In this document: positions 9,826 through 19,091 of the stretch, one piece after another | How the letters are laid out: every line of letters starts with the position of its first letter | Numbering within the stretch: the first letter of the stretch is position 1 | NCBI GenBank assembly: GCA_029006155.1 | Contig: JAQXGF010000105.1 | Coordinates: forward strand, 1-64,000 | DNA length: 64,000 nt | Reading direction: 5' to 3' | Source of the DNA: Lachnospiraceae bacterium | GTDB lineage: Bacteria > Bacillota > Clostridia > Lachnospirales > Lachnospiraceae | Notes under the pieces: generated by a model | The model's database searches: none | The model's input: only the letters and a program-made list of their open reading frames with translations | What the model was told of the DNA's origin: nothing | Program-made: the position numbers and the translations under genes

Positions 9826-10702
9826 ACCCTGCCACCTCCGTTTCACTGATAAAGATTTCTTCAAGCGTCAAAGGAAGGATCTCAGAGAAAAGTGGCTGCT
9901 GTTCCAGCAGTTTTTGCTCCAGCTCCGCCTTTGTCCCCCGTACAATGACGGTGAGCAGCGACCCTCGCTTCTCATAGTGCAGCACCGGAAGCGCCTGCAA
10001 AAATTCCGCCTCCTGTACCGGATCCGGTATCACGCACTGTACCTTGTGAATGTCCAGCTTCATCTCATCGACATCCTTCGCAAGCAGAATCCCGCCCCGG
10101 TGCAGCAATCCGACATGATCGCAGATGTCTTCGATCTCCCGCAGACTGTGCGACGCGAGCACCGGTGTAAACTTCCGGCTCAGGATCTCAGCGGCAAGCA
10201 GGCTTTTCACTGCCTGCCGCATGACCGGATCCAGTCCGTCAAAGGTCTCATCACAGAGCAGATACTCGGTATTCGTACAAAGCCCGAGCAGCACCGACAC
10301 CTGCTTTTTCATTCCTTTGGAAAAGGTGGAAAGCTTCCGCTTCGGATCCAGCGTGAACCGCTCCAGCAACTCCTCGTAGCGCCCCGAATCAAATCCGGGG
10401 TAGATCACACGGTAATACTCCCCCATCGAGCGCGGCGTTGCATTTGCAAAAAAATATGCCGTGTCTGCCAGAAAGCAGAGCCTTCCCTTTGCCCTCGGAT
10501 TCTCCCATACCGGATACCCATCGACCCGCACCTGCCCCTGGTCCGGGTGCAGCACACCGCTGATAATCCGAAGCAGCGTACTCTTGCCTGCCCCGTTCGT
10601 CCCGACCAGGCCAAAGATGCAGTTCTCCTCAATCTGAGCAGTCACCTGATCCAGCGCCTGTATCTCACCAAACCGCATCGATACGTTCTCGATCTCGATC
10701 AT
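9800..10702 (-). CDS. ABC transporter ATP-binding protein
   Basis: Walker A GTNGAGKST; signature LSTFSKGMKKQ; LLCDETFDGLD Walker B region. Confidence 0.93.
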   Translation of the reverse strand: MIEIENVSMRFGEIQALDQVTAQIEENCIFGLVGTNGAGKSTLLRIISGVLHPDQGQVRVDGYPVWENPRAKGRLCFLADTAYFFANATPRSMGEYYRVIYPGFDSGRYEELLERFTLDPKRKLSTFSKGMKKQVSVLLGLCTNTEYLLCDETFDGLDPVMRQAVKSLLAAEILSRKFTPVLASHSLREIEDICDHVGLLHRGGILLAKDVDEMKLDIHKVQCVIPDPVQEAEFLQALPVLHYEKRGSLLTVIVRGTKAELEQKLLEQQPLFSEILPLTLEEIFISETEVAGYDVRNLIY

Positions 10703-11085
10703 TGCACTTCCTCCTTGTAAATCGGACATTCATAGTACTCCCGCACCCGGCTGACAAATGTCTCGCACGGAATCTTCAGTGCCCTTCCCTGTCCGACCAG
10801 CTCCTGCAAAGAGCGGTAGAGCCCTTCCTGCTTTTTCTTCTTCAGTGTCGCATCCCCGGATACAAAATTCCCACGTCCCCGGATGGGATAGATAAAGCCT
10901 TCCTGCTCCAGCATCGTGTATGCCTTCTGTATCGTATTCGGATTAATCGAAAGCTCCATCGCCAGCGTGCGCACAGATGGCAGCTGGCTGTCCGGCGCAA
11001 GCACACCGCTCACAATCAGCGTCTCAAACCGCTCGACGATCTGTTCATAAATCGGCTTTCGACTCTGTACATCAATCGCAATCAT
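10699..11085 (-). CDS. GntR-family transcriptional regulator (YtrA-like)
   Basis: PIYEQIVERFETLIVSGVLAPDSQLPSVRTLAMELSINPNTIQKAYTMLEQEGFI winged-helix sequence; overlaps the ATPase start. Confidence 0.93.
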   Translation of the reverse strand: MIAIDVQSRKPIYEQIVERFETLIVSGVLAPDSQLPSVRTLAMELSINPNTIQKAYTMLEQEGFIYPIRGRGNFVSGDATLKKKKQEGLYRSLQELVGQGRALKIPCETFVSRVREYYECPIYKEEVQ

Positions 11086-11191
11086 CCCATCACCTTCTTT
11101 CAGTGTATTATTTCATATAGTACACCTGTTTTATACAATAAAATGGCAAATGGGTCAATACGATTAAGGAAAAGATAAGATATGGCAGCAC

Positions 11192-11241
11192 AAAAAAGAC
11201 GGTACCCTTCTCTGGAATGTCTCCTGAAGAAAGATACCGTC
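11192..11241 (-). terminator. Putative intrinsic terminator downstream of the SH3b lipoprotein gene
   Basis: Minus strand GACGGTATCTTTCTT...AGAGAAGGGTACCGTC followed by TTTTTT. Confidence 0.75.
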
Positions 11242-11316
11242 CGATATACTGTTTATTGACTGATTCCTGCCTGCAACAGGTCGGGCAGTCCCCTATTGTA
11301 GGGCACAACTCCCTGC

Positions 11317-12093
11317 TTACTGTGCGTTGAACAGGTTCTTATTTACATAGCCGATCGTTCCATTGATATCGACCTTATACCAGCGGTCTGTCTCGCCGAG
11401 TGCTGTCACGGTCTCACCGGAACCGATCGTCTGGATGATCTCGCCGTCCTGAGACGGGGTCTTGCGGACATTCGCGCCGGTCGCTGCCTGAATCGGGAAG
11501 GACTCTGCAAATGCGCCTACGCCATACTCGGCATCTACGGATGAACTGTCAGAAGAAGCCGTCGTGGATGCTGCCACGCTGTCGGTATTCGTCGCTGTCT
11601 GGCCACTGAGCTCCTGCTCAATCGCCTGCTGACGCTCCTCATCGGTCTTCGGAGCTACGACCTCCTCCGATACAAACTGCTTTGACACATATCCATGATC
11701 CTCATAGCCATCTACATCGACTTCATACCAGTTCGGGGTCTCACCGACCACTACGATCTGATCACCCTGTGCAAAGCTGCTGAAAATCTCGCTGGACTCA
11801 TCGGTGCCTGGCTTCGTGCGGACATTGATGTCATCCTTCGCATACATGGTCTTGAGCTGATCGTACTCTTTCGCCTGTGCCAGCTCCTCATCCGCCGTCA
11901 GATTCTGCGGCTGCGTCTCAGACTGTGTCTCAGACTCGGTCTCCGTCTCGGTCTGCTTCTCCGTCGGTGCCTCGGTCGGAGCTTCCGTCTCGGTCTCCGG
12001 CTCCTTTTTCAGCTTATCACAGCCAGTCGCCATTAAGGTAATGGAACATCCCAGCATCAGTGCAAATAATACTTTTTTATTTCTGTTTTTCAT
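11317..12093 (-). CDS. Lipoprotein with two SH3b domains (paralogue of 5197..6762)
   Basis: Lipobox LMATGC, TETETESETQSETQ linker, SH3b units INVRTKPGTDESSEIFSSFAQGDQIVVVGETPNWYEV and ANVRKTPSQDGEIIQTIGSGETVTALGETDRWYKVDINGTIGYVNKN. Confidence 0.85.
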   Translation of the reverse strand: MKNRNKKVLFALMLGCSITLMATGCDKLKKEPETETEAPTEAPTEKQTETETESETQSETQPQNLTADEELAQAKEYDQLKTMYAKDDINVRTKPGTDESSEIFSSFAQGDQIVVVGETPNWYEVDVDGYEDHGYVSKQFVSEEVVAPKTDEERQQAIEQELSGQTATNTDSVAASTTASSDSSSVDAEYGVGAFAESFPIQAATGANVRKTPSQDGEIIQTIGSGETVTALGETDRWYKVDINGTIGYVNKNLFNAQ

Positions 12094-12322
12094 AATAATT
12101 GCCCTCCATTCTCATTTTACTCCCCTATCAGCAATCGCCTGTCGCTGATAGAATATAACTGCAATATTCTTTTGAACAGTCTCCCCATAATCAGTACCCG
12201 CTATACAACAGGCCCGAACTATTTGTGTGTTTATACTATTTCAAAACCTGTATGCATCATACCATGCATTTTTTTAATTGGCAATAGTTGTCACATTTTT
12301 TTTAAAAAGTTTTAAGTTTTTA

Positions 12323-14455
12323 TTACATGCTCTTCCGTTCTGCGATCTCAGCCATCTTCGCTGCATTCAACCGGGTATCGCCGTGGACGCGGCTGTAAGA
12401 GAGATAGCCGTTCATCCGGTCGATCTTCGTCAGATTGTGAGAACCGCACTTCGGGCAGACATCCATCTCCAGCTCCTGATGGCCACAGTCGTCGCAATAC
12501 GCAAGGGAAAGATTGACGCCCTCGTAAAAGCCGAGCGCCATCGCGCGACGGATCAGGCTCTTGATTGCTTCTATATTATAGTCGATCGGATAGCGCACGT
12601 ACTGGATCTTGCCGCCATTGCACAGCTCCCAGAAACGGCCTTCCAGATCCTGCTTCTCGATCGGTGTCAGATCCTCCGTGACATGGCAGTGGAAGCTGTT
12701 GCTCACATACGGACGGTCGGAAACATTCTCTATGATCCCGTATTTCTTTCGGAACTGCTCGACCTGCAGTCCGCACAGGCTCTCTGCCGGTGTCCCGTAG
12801 ATCGCATACAGCCAGCCGTCCTCTTTTTTGAATTCCGCCACTTTTTCATTGATGTGCCGCAGTGTCTCGAGGGCAAACTGGCCGTCCTCCGCGATGGATT
12901 TTCCATTGTAGAGCTCCTGCAGCTCATTTAATGCGGTGATGCCAAAGGATGCCGTCATCGGCTTTAAGAGCTTCTTGATCTTCTCGCCCGGCTGCAGATG
13001 CCCGCCGTAGAAACCGCCCTCACAGTAGCCGAGCGGGTTCGTAGAGGCACGCATTTCTCCCAGATAATCATAGGTCCGGATGTGCAGACGGCGGATCATC
13101 TCCAGATACTCATCAAGTACTTCATAGAAGTCCCGGCTCTCGGCACGCGCCTTCGAAAGGATCATCGGAAGATGCAGGCTGACCGCTCCGATATTGAAAC
13201 GTCCGACAAAGACCGGCGTATCGTTCTCATCCGCCGGCTCCATGCCACCGCGCTCGTACCATGGACTCAAAAAGGCACGGCATCCCATCGGGCTGATGAC
13301 CTTTTTATATTTTTTGTACATGCTGGAAATGTATCCCTCACCGGTCAGGGACAGCCAGTCCGGATACATCGTCCTGGAAGAGCACTCCACACCTTTCTCA
13401 AAGACATCCTCACAGCTCCCGCCCGGTCCGTGAAGCTCCTCGTCATATAAAAAAACGATCTTCGGGAAGAGCACCGGCTTTTTATTGCCCGGCCTGCCCT
13501 GTCCGCCGCGGTGTACATCCAGCAGGGACATCGAAATCATTTTTTCAAATTCGGTCGTGCCAAGTCCCAAAGTCACGGTCACAAACGGGTAGTCACCGCG
13601 GGAAGAGCCGACGGTATTCAGCTTGTACTCGATCCCCTGCCAGCCCTGGTCGCAGTCCCGGCGCACCTTTTGCTGCGCATAGCGAAGCGCGTGGGATTCC
13701 ACATCCGGCCACGCCGGATCTGCATATTCGATGTACTCTTCTTTATACTTTTGAAAGCTTTTCTCGGCATACGGGGCAAGGATCTTATCGACCTCCGGCA
13801 CCGTAAAGCCACCGTACTGCTGTGCCGCCGTGCTCAGGATGATATCTCCCATGACATCAAACGCCGTATCCAGTGTCTTCGGCTCATTATACCAGACATT
13901 TCCCATCTCAAATCCGCCGGAGAGCACCGCCCCGACATTGAACAGACAGCAGTTCATCGTGTCGAGACGTGCCGACTGGTCATGGATGTAAATGTAGCCG
14001 TCCTTGCACGCCTGCAGCTCGTCTCTTGTCATGAAAAATTTCCGGTACAGCTCTTTGTTCAGCTCATTAAAGATCAGGCTGCGCTTCGTCGCTACGAGCG
14101 CGCTGTCCGTGTTCGCATTGCTCTTGTCCCCGATGTAGCGGATCGACTGGCTCTTCGTATAGACATCGTCCATCATATGGATAAAGTCCATCTTGTAGTT
14201 GCGGTAGTCCCGGTAGCTCTTTGCCACCGCCGGGTTCACTGCCTCCAGGGCGCCCTCCACGATGTTGTGCATCTCCTGAATCGTGATGCCCTCCTTGTGT
14301 AAGGATTCCGCCTTGCTCTGCGCAAACTCACAGAGGAATTTCAGCTCGTCATCGGTAAATTTATATAAGATCCGGGCCGCAGATTTATTGACCGCGACGA
14401 TGATCTTCTGTACATTAAATTCTTCGTTTGTTCCGTCTTTTTTGATTACATACAT
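12323..14455 (-). CDS. nrdD: Anaerobic (class III) ribonucleoside-triphosphate reductase
   Basis: N-terminal ATP-cone; GRPGNKKPVLFPKIVFLYD; C-terminal CDDCGHQELEMDVCPKCGS zinc site followed by a RMNGYLSYSR glycyl-radical-type segment. Confidence 0.95.
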   Translation of the reverse strand: MYVIKKDGTNEEFNVQKIIVAVNKSAARILYKFTDDELKFLCEFAQSKAESLHKEGITIQEMHNIVEGALEAVNPAVAKSYRDYRNYKMDFIHMMDDVYTKSQSIRYIGDKSNANTDSALVATKRSLIFNELNKELYRKFFMTRDELQACKDGYIYIHDQSARLDTMNCCLFNVGAVLSGGFEMGNVWYNEPKTLDTAFDVMGDIILSTAAQQYGGFTVPEVDKILAPYAEKSFQKYKEEYIEYADPAWPDVESHALRYAQQKVRRDCDQGWQGIEYKLNTVGSSRGDYPFVTVTLGLGTTEFEKMISMSLLDVHRGGQGRPGNKKPVLFPKIVFLYDEELHGPGGSCEDVFEKGVECSSRTMYPDWLSLTGEGYISSMYKKYKKVISPMGCRAFLSPWYERGGMEPADENDTPVFVGRFNIGAVSLHLPMILSKARAESRDFYEVLDEYLEMIRRLHIRTYDYLGEMRASTNPLGYCEGGFYGGHLQPGEKIKKLLKPMTASFGITALNELQELYNGKSIAEDGQFALETLRHINEKVAEFKKEDGWLYAIYGTPAESLCGLQVEQFRKKYGIIENVSDRPYVSNSFHCHVTEDLTPIEKQDLEGRFWELCNGGKIQYVRYPIDYNIEAIKSLIRRAMALGFYEGVNLSLAYCDDCGHQELEMDVCPKCGSHNLTKIDRMNGYLSYSRVHGDTRLNAAKMAEIAERKSM

Positions 14456-14649
14456 TTCTGGTTTTCTCCTCAGTTGTTTCCATTCTATTTTACTTTCTCT
14501 GATGTGTTTCTGTCATCTGAACATATGCGCACGTAACATTCGCACGGCCAGGCGGATATGCATCTATCCTGATAGCTCTCCCTGTTGCCTGGCTGCGGAT
14601 CCGCTAGGTCGTTCGCGACTGCTGCTGGACGTAGCTTATCGGATTCCCA

Positions 14650-15942
14650 TCACCGCTCCGGGTCCAGGATCGCCGACACATCAAAATACGGACTGAATGA
14701 CGACGGAGAATTTTCAAATACATACCCGGTCACCATCCGCCGTGTCTGCCGCAGGTAAGTCTCATTGACCTCCGTATGGTCTCCGTCTGCCCACATCCCA
14801 ATGAGGTAGCGGAAGCCGCGGTTGATGAGGTAGGAGCCTTTCTCAGAACCATAATCTACCTCGGAGCCATACGGATACAGCAGTGTGTCACTGTCCCCGA
14901 CGAGCGTCCCGACCTGATCCAGCCAGTTTGTGATATCCTGCGAGAGCGTCTCATAGGACATATCATACATATATTCATAGCTGTACCCGGAAGAAGCGAT
15001 CGTCCAGCCCTGCTCCTTCAGGGCTGCGGCAATCTCTTTTACCGCCTTCTGATTGTCCGCATTGTCGCCGTCGATGGAATATCCAAACACGCCACGCGCA
15101 CCGGCCACTGATACGATGCCACGCGCACCCTGAAAGGAAAAATCCGGATGTGCTTCGATAAAGGTCTCAAGCACCGGAATCACATCGTAGTCACCCTTCT
15201 GATCATGGCCATCGGCATCCGTATAAACAGCATCGACCTTTCCATCCGCGCCCACGGTCAGCGACGTCGCAACACCATCTCCATTGCGCATGGAACTGTA
15301 GCTCAGGTTATCGACCGACAGGATCATCGGCTTCTTTCCCTCCGGCACCGTCGGAGCCTCGGCAGTCATCGTAACCGAACTGCCGGACGCTGTCTCATTT
15401 GCCAGACTGTGGATATCAATCAAAATATAGTTGCTGTCATACAGCGCCTGTAAAATATTTTGAAACTCGGTCGCTGTAATCATGTTCTGCCGATAGACCG
15501 ATTCGTATTCATCACCGTCAAAGGCAAGCGACGGATCCATCACCAGATTCGTAAACGAAAAATGCGGGATATCTCCGGTATACTGGTACAGGCTTTCCTG
15601 CTTTTTCTCATACGCTGCCACTGCCTCATCCAGCCTTGCATCCCCCTGCAGCTCTGCCGTATTTTTCAGATATGTGATCGCTTCTTCGTACCGATAGCTC
15701 TTCGCCAGATCCGCAGCGGCATCCAAAGCCGCCTGCTTCACATTTTCCAGCTCGGACTCGGACTCCTGCTGCTGGCGCGCCTCTTTCATCTTCGGCGTCT
15801 CCACTGGTTCGTTATTCTCATATTCTCCAAGTGTCCCGATGCATTCTGCGATCTGATAATTCAGTACGCTCCGGCTGCATCCGCTCCCGGCCAGCATTGC
15901 AACTACTGCCAGAAGCACAAGACCTGTCTTTCTTTTTTTCAT
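14650..15942 (-). CDS. Lipoprotein with polysaccharide deacetylase-like domain
   Basis: Lipobox LAGSGC; IPHFSFTNLVMDPSLAF... KKPMILSVDNLSYSS... NodB-like architecture with degenerate motifs. Confidence 0.7.
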   Translation of the reverse strand: MKKRKTGLVLLAVVAMLAGSGCSRSVLNYQIAECIGTLGEYENNEPVETPKMKEARQQQESESELENVKQAALDAAADLAKSYRYEEAITYLKNTAELQGDARLDEAVAAYEKKQESLYQYTGDIPHFSFTNLVMDPSLAFDGDEYESVYRQNMITATEFQNILQALYDSNYILIDIHSLANETASGSSVTMTAEAPTVPEGKKPMILSVDNLSYSSMRNGDGVATSLTVGADGKVDAVYTDADGHDQKGDYDVIPVLETFIEAHPDFSFQGARGIVSVAGARGVFGYSIDGDNADNQKAVKEIAAALKEQGWTIASSGYSYEYMYDMSYETLSQDITNWLDQVGTLVGDSDTLLYPYGSEVDYGSEKGSYLINRGFRYLIGMWADGDHTEVNETYLRQTRRMVTGYVFENSPSSFSPYFDVSAILDPER

Positions 15943-16111
15943 GCCCTGCCCCTCCATCCTCCTGCTCCACTGCCAAATGGCAATTACTTTTATTATAGCG
16001 GGATGGGTTTGTTAAGACAAGGGCATATGTGAATTTTTTCTGGGCGGTTCTGTACGCACGGGAATAAAGAAAAGCCACCCGGCAATGAGCAGCTTTTTCT
16101 GTAGACTGTTA

Positions 16112-17516
16112 TTATAATGAACTGTCTTTTCTGTATTTCTCGATCATGCATGTATGCCCTTTTGTCTTTTTGTCATAACTAATGCCAACCAGCAAAATTT
16201 CTCCGGTATAGCGTGAAATGGATTCCGGATACCGTTTTTCCTTGATCTGATGGATCGCTGTCCTGACATCCTGATTCCACTTAAGCTCCACGATAAGTGC
16301 CGGATAATCATGAATATATTCCGGCTTCGGTATGAAAACAAAATCCGCAAAACCACGTCCCGTCGGCAACTCTCGAATAGGCTTAAAGTAACTTTCTCGT
16401 AGCCTTAATCAATTCCTGACGAATTTCTTCATTCGGAATAAATGCAGTCTCACGCTCCTGATTGTAGCCCAGATATCCAAGATGAATCAGGTAGGTCAGT
16501 ATATCATCTTTGTCTGAAAAACTGCTCACATCATTCTGAAAAGAGGAAACGTCTACTGCTACTTCACCACCGGCCAGCATTTCTATTACTGCGGTTTTCA
16601 ATCCAGCAAAATCCATATTGATGAGCGGCGTAATCGCCCTGTAAGTACCCGTCTCTGACCAGTAGCTCTTAAATTTTCCCTTTTGCATCAGACTTACTAC
16701 TGCCTTTGGATTATAGACCTGATATTCTTCCAGCAGATATCCATCATACCAGTGCTTTACTTTTTCAAAATCCTGCTCATATTTTATGCAAAGCTGTTTT
16801 ACTTCTTCTTCTGTAAAACCGATATACTGTGCCAGACTGCCCGCATCAAGCATTGTAAACTCTTCAAAATTATTCAACGCAGACTGCGTCTTTATTTTTT
16901 TGATTGGCAAAATCCCGGTAAGATATGCCAGCTGAATATATTTTGTTGGCTCACTCCCTTTAAACAAACCTCTCAGAAAATTGATGTATTCCTCCTGCAC
17001 TTTTTTGTTTGTAGACTGATCGCGAATCAGAACATCCCACTCATCAATAATGACAACAAACTTTTTCCCCGTTGCTGTATTGATGTAAGACAGAGCATCC
17101 GGCAAGGACCGAACATGCTCCGGCAGCGCTGATGGATAATATTCTCTTAGCTCCTGAAGCACGTTTTCTGTAATGTAGGATAGAATATGCTCTGAGCCGC
17201 CAGATGGTTCCATACACCACTGAATATCCAGATGAATCACATCATACCGATTCAGATGCTCATGGAAATCCGGGGAGTTACTGATCTGTAATCCTGCAAA
17301 CATGTTTTCCGAATCACATCCTATACAATAATATGCCGTCAGCATATCTGCTGTGATCGACTTTCCGAATCTGCGTGGTCGGCTGTTACAGATAAATTTG
17401 GAATTTGTGTCCATAACATGATTCGTATATTCCAGTAAACCAGTCTTGTCTACATAAATTTCTGAATTAAGTGTAACCTGAAACGCATTATTTCCAGCAT
17501 TTACAAATCTTCCCAT
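16112..17516 (-). pseudogene. Disrupted AAA-ATPase / PD-(D/E)XK nuclease (DUF1703-type) gene
   Basis: ORF 16383..17516 carries the AAA part (NSRPRRFGKSITADML). ORF 16112..16369 carries the C-terminal nuclease part (PALIVELKWNQDVRTAIHQIKEKRYPE). The reading frame shifts at the junction (...ELIKATR|ESYFKPIRELPTGRG...). Confidence 0.75.
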
Positions 17517-17592
17517 CTGCCATTCACCTCCACAAACTTCCTTATCTGAATTTTATCATCAAGCACTCCAAATGGCAACCGCTGCGCTGTAA

Positions 17593-17630
17593 AAGGCTGC
17601 CGCACCCATTAGATACGACAGCCTTTCACA
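17593..17630 (-). terminator. Putative intrinsic terminator after gatB
   Basis: Hairpin AAAGGCTG...CAGCCTTT just downstream of the gatB stop. Confidence 0.6.
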
Positions 17631-17660
17631 CATTTTCTACCTATTATATTGTCCTTTGAC

Positions 17661-19091
17661 TCACAGCAGTTCTTTGAGCATCTTGTTTACGGCACCCGGA
17701 TTTGCTTTGCCCTTCATCTGCTTCATGGTCTGGCCGACGAGGAAGCCGAGCGCTTTTTCTTTGCCACCCTTGTAGTCGGCGACGGACTGCGGATTCGCGG
17801 CGATGACCTGCTCTACGACGGTGCGCAGCAGGTTGTCGTCGTTGACCATCTTCAGGCCGTGCTCCTCGACATACTGCTCCGGATCAATGTCATCACGGAA
17901 GATCTGCTCGAAGACTTCCTTTGCGACGGTCTGGTTGATCGTACCTGCGTCGAGCAGCTCGATCAGCTTCGCCAGATGTGCCGCGGAGAATGTGATCTCC
18001 TCCGGCTCCTGTCCTGCTTCTTTGAGCAGACGGAGCGTCTCGCCCATCAGCCAGTTCGATACTTTTTTCGGTTTGCCGCACAGCTCGGTCGTCTCCTCAA
18101 ACAGATCCGCCAGATGCTTGGAACCGGTCAGGATCTCTGCGTCATAATCCGGAATATCAAATTCCTTTTTGTAGCGCGCAAGCTTTTCCGTACGCAGCTC
18201 CGGCTGGCGATCCTTTACCGCCTGCAGCCACTCATCGCTGATGATGACCGGCACGAGATCCGGATCCGGGAAATAGCGATAATCGTGCGCATCCTCCTTC
18301 GAACGCATCGGATAGGAATATTCCTTATTGTCATCCCAGCGGCGCGTCTCCTGGATGACCTGCTTGCCCTCCTCGATCAGCTCGATCTGACGGGCACGCT
18401 CTCCCTCGATCGCGCGGGCGATCGCCTTGAAGGAGTTCAGGTTCTTCATCTCCGTTCTCGTTCCGAACTGTTCTGCTCCAACCTCACGCACGGAGAGGTT
18501 GACATCGGCACGCATGGAACCCTCCTGCAGCTTGCAGTCGGATGCCCCCAGGTACTGCACGATCAGACGAAGCTTGTCCAGATATGCGATGACCTCCTCG
18601 GCGCTGCGCATATCCGGCTCGGATACGATTTCGATCAGCGGCACACCGCTTCGGTTGTAATCGACTAAGGTGCAGTCTTCCCACTCGTCATGAATGAGCT
18701 TTCCGGCATCCTCCTCCATATGGATCTCATGGATGCCGATCACTTTTTTCCCGGCAGCCGTCTCAATCTCAATGCCACCGTCATGGCAGATCGGCAGGTA
18801 CAGCTGGGAAATCTGATAGTTCTGCGGGTTATCCGGATAGAAATAGTTCTTCCGGTCAAATTTACAATACTGGTGAATCTGGCAGTTCGTCGCAAGTCCC
18901 ACCGCCATCGCATACTCGACGACCTGCTTATTCAGTACCGGAAGGGAACCCGGCATACCGGTGCACACCGGACACGTATGCGTATTCGGTGCTCCTCCAA
19001 ATGCAGTGGAGCAGCCACAGAAAATCTTCGTCTTTGTCGCGAGCTCTACATGGACTTCCAGTCCGATCACGGTCTCATACTGTCTGGACAT
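17661..19091 (-). CDS. gatB: Asp-tRNA(Asn)/Glu-tRNA(Gln) amidotransferase subunit B
   Basis: YETVIGLEVHVELATKTKIFCGCS; GSMRADVNLSVR. Confidence 0.97.
   Translation of the reverse strand: MSRQYETVIGLEVHVELATKTKIFCGCSTAFGGAPNTHTCPVCTGMPGSLPVLNKQVVEYAMAVGLATNCQIHQYCKFDRKNYFYPDNPQNYQISQLYLPICHDGGIEIETAAGKKVIGIHEIHMEEDAGKLIHDEWEDCTLVDYNRSGVPLIEIVSEPDMRSAEEVIAYLDKLRLIVQYLGASDCKLQEGSMRADVNLSVREVGAEQFGTRTEMKNLNSFKAIARAIEGERARQIELIEEGKQVIQETRRWDDNKEYSYPMRSKEDAHDYRYFPDPDLVPVIISDEWLQAVKDRQPELRTEKLARYKKEFDIPDYDAEILTGSKHLADLFEETTELCGKPKKVSNWLMGETLRLLKEAGQEPEEITFSAAHLAKLIELLDAGTINQTVAKEVFEQIFRDDIDPEQYVEEHGLKMVNDDNLLRTVVEQVIAANPQSVADYKGGKEKALGFLVGQTMKQMKGKANPGAVNKMLKELL

Noticed and set aside
11108-11308. 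66-aa minus-strand ORF
   Set aside because: Overlaps an intrinsic terminator and a promoter-like region; no ribosome binding site or recognisable homology.
14520-14649. nrdD leader as a cobalamin riboswitch
   Set aside because: Lacks the GGTGNAANTCC, GCCACTG-like and AAGTCAGGANACCTGCC blocks that are clear in the 50.6 kb aptamer.
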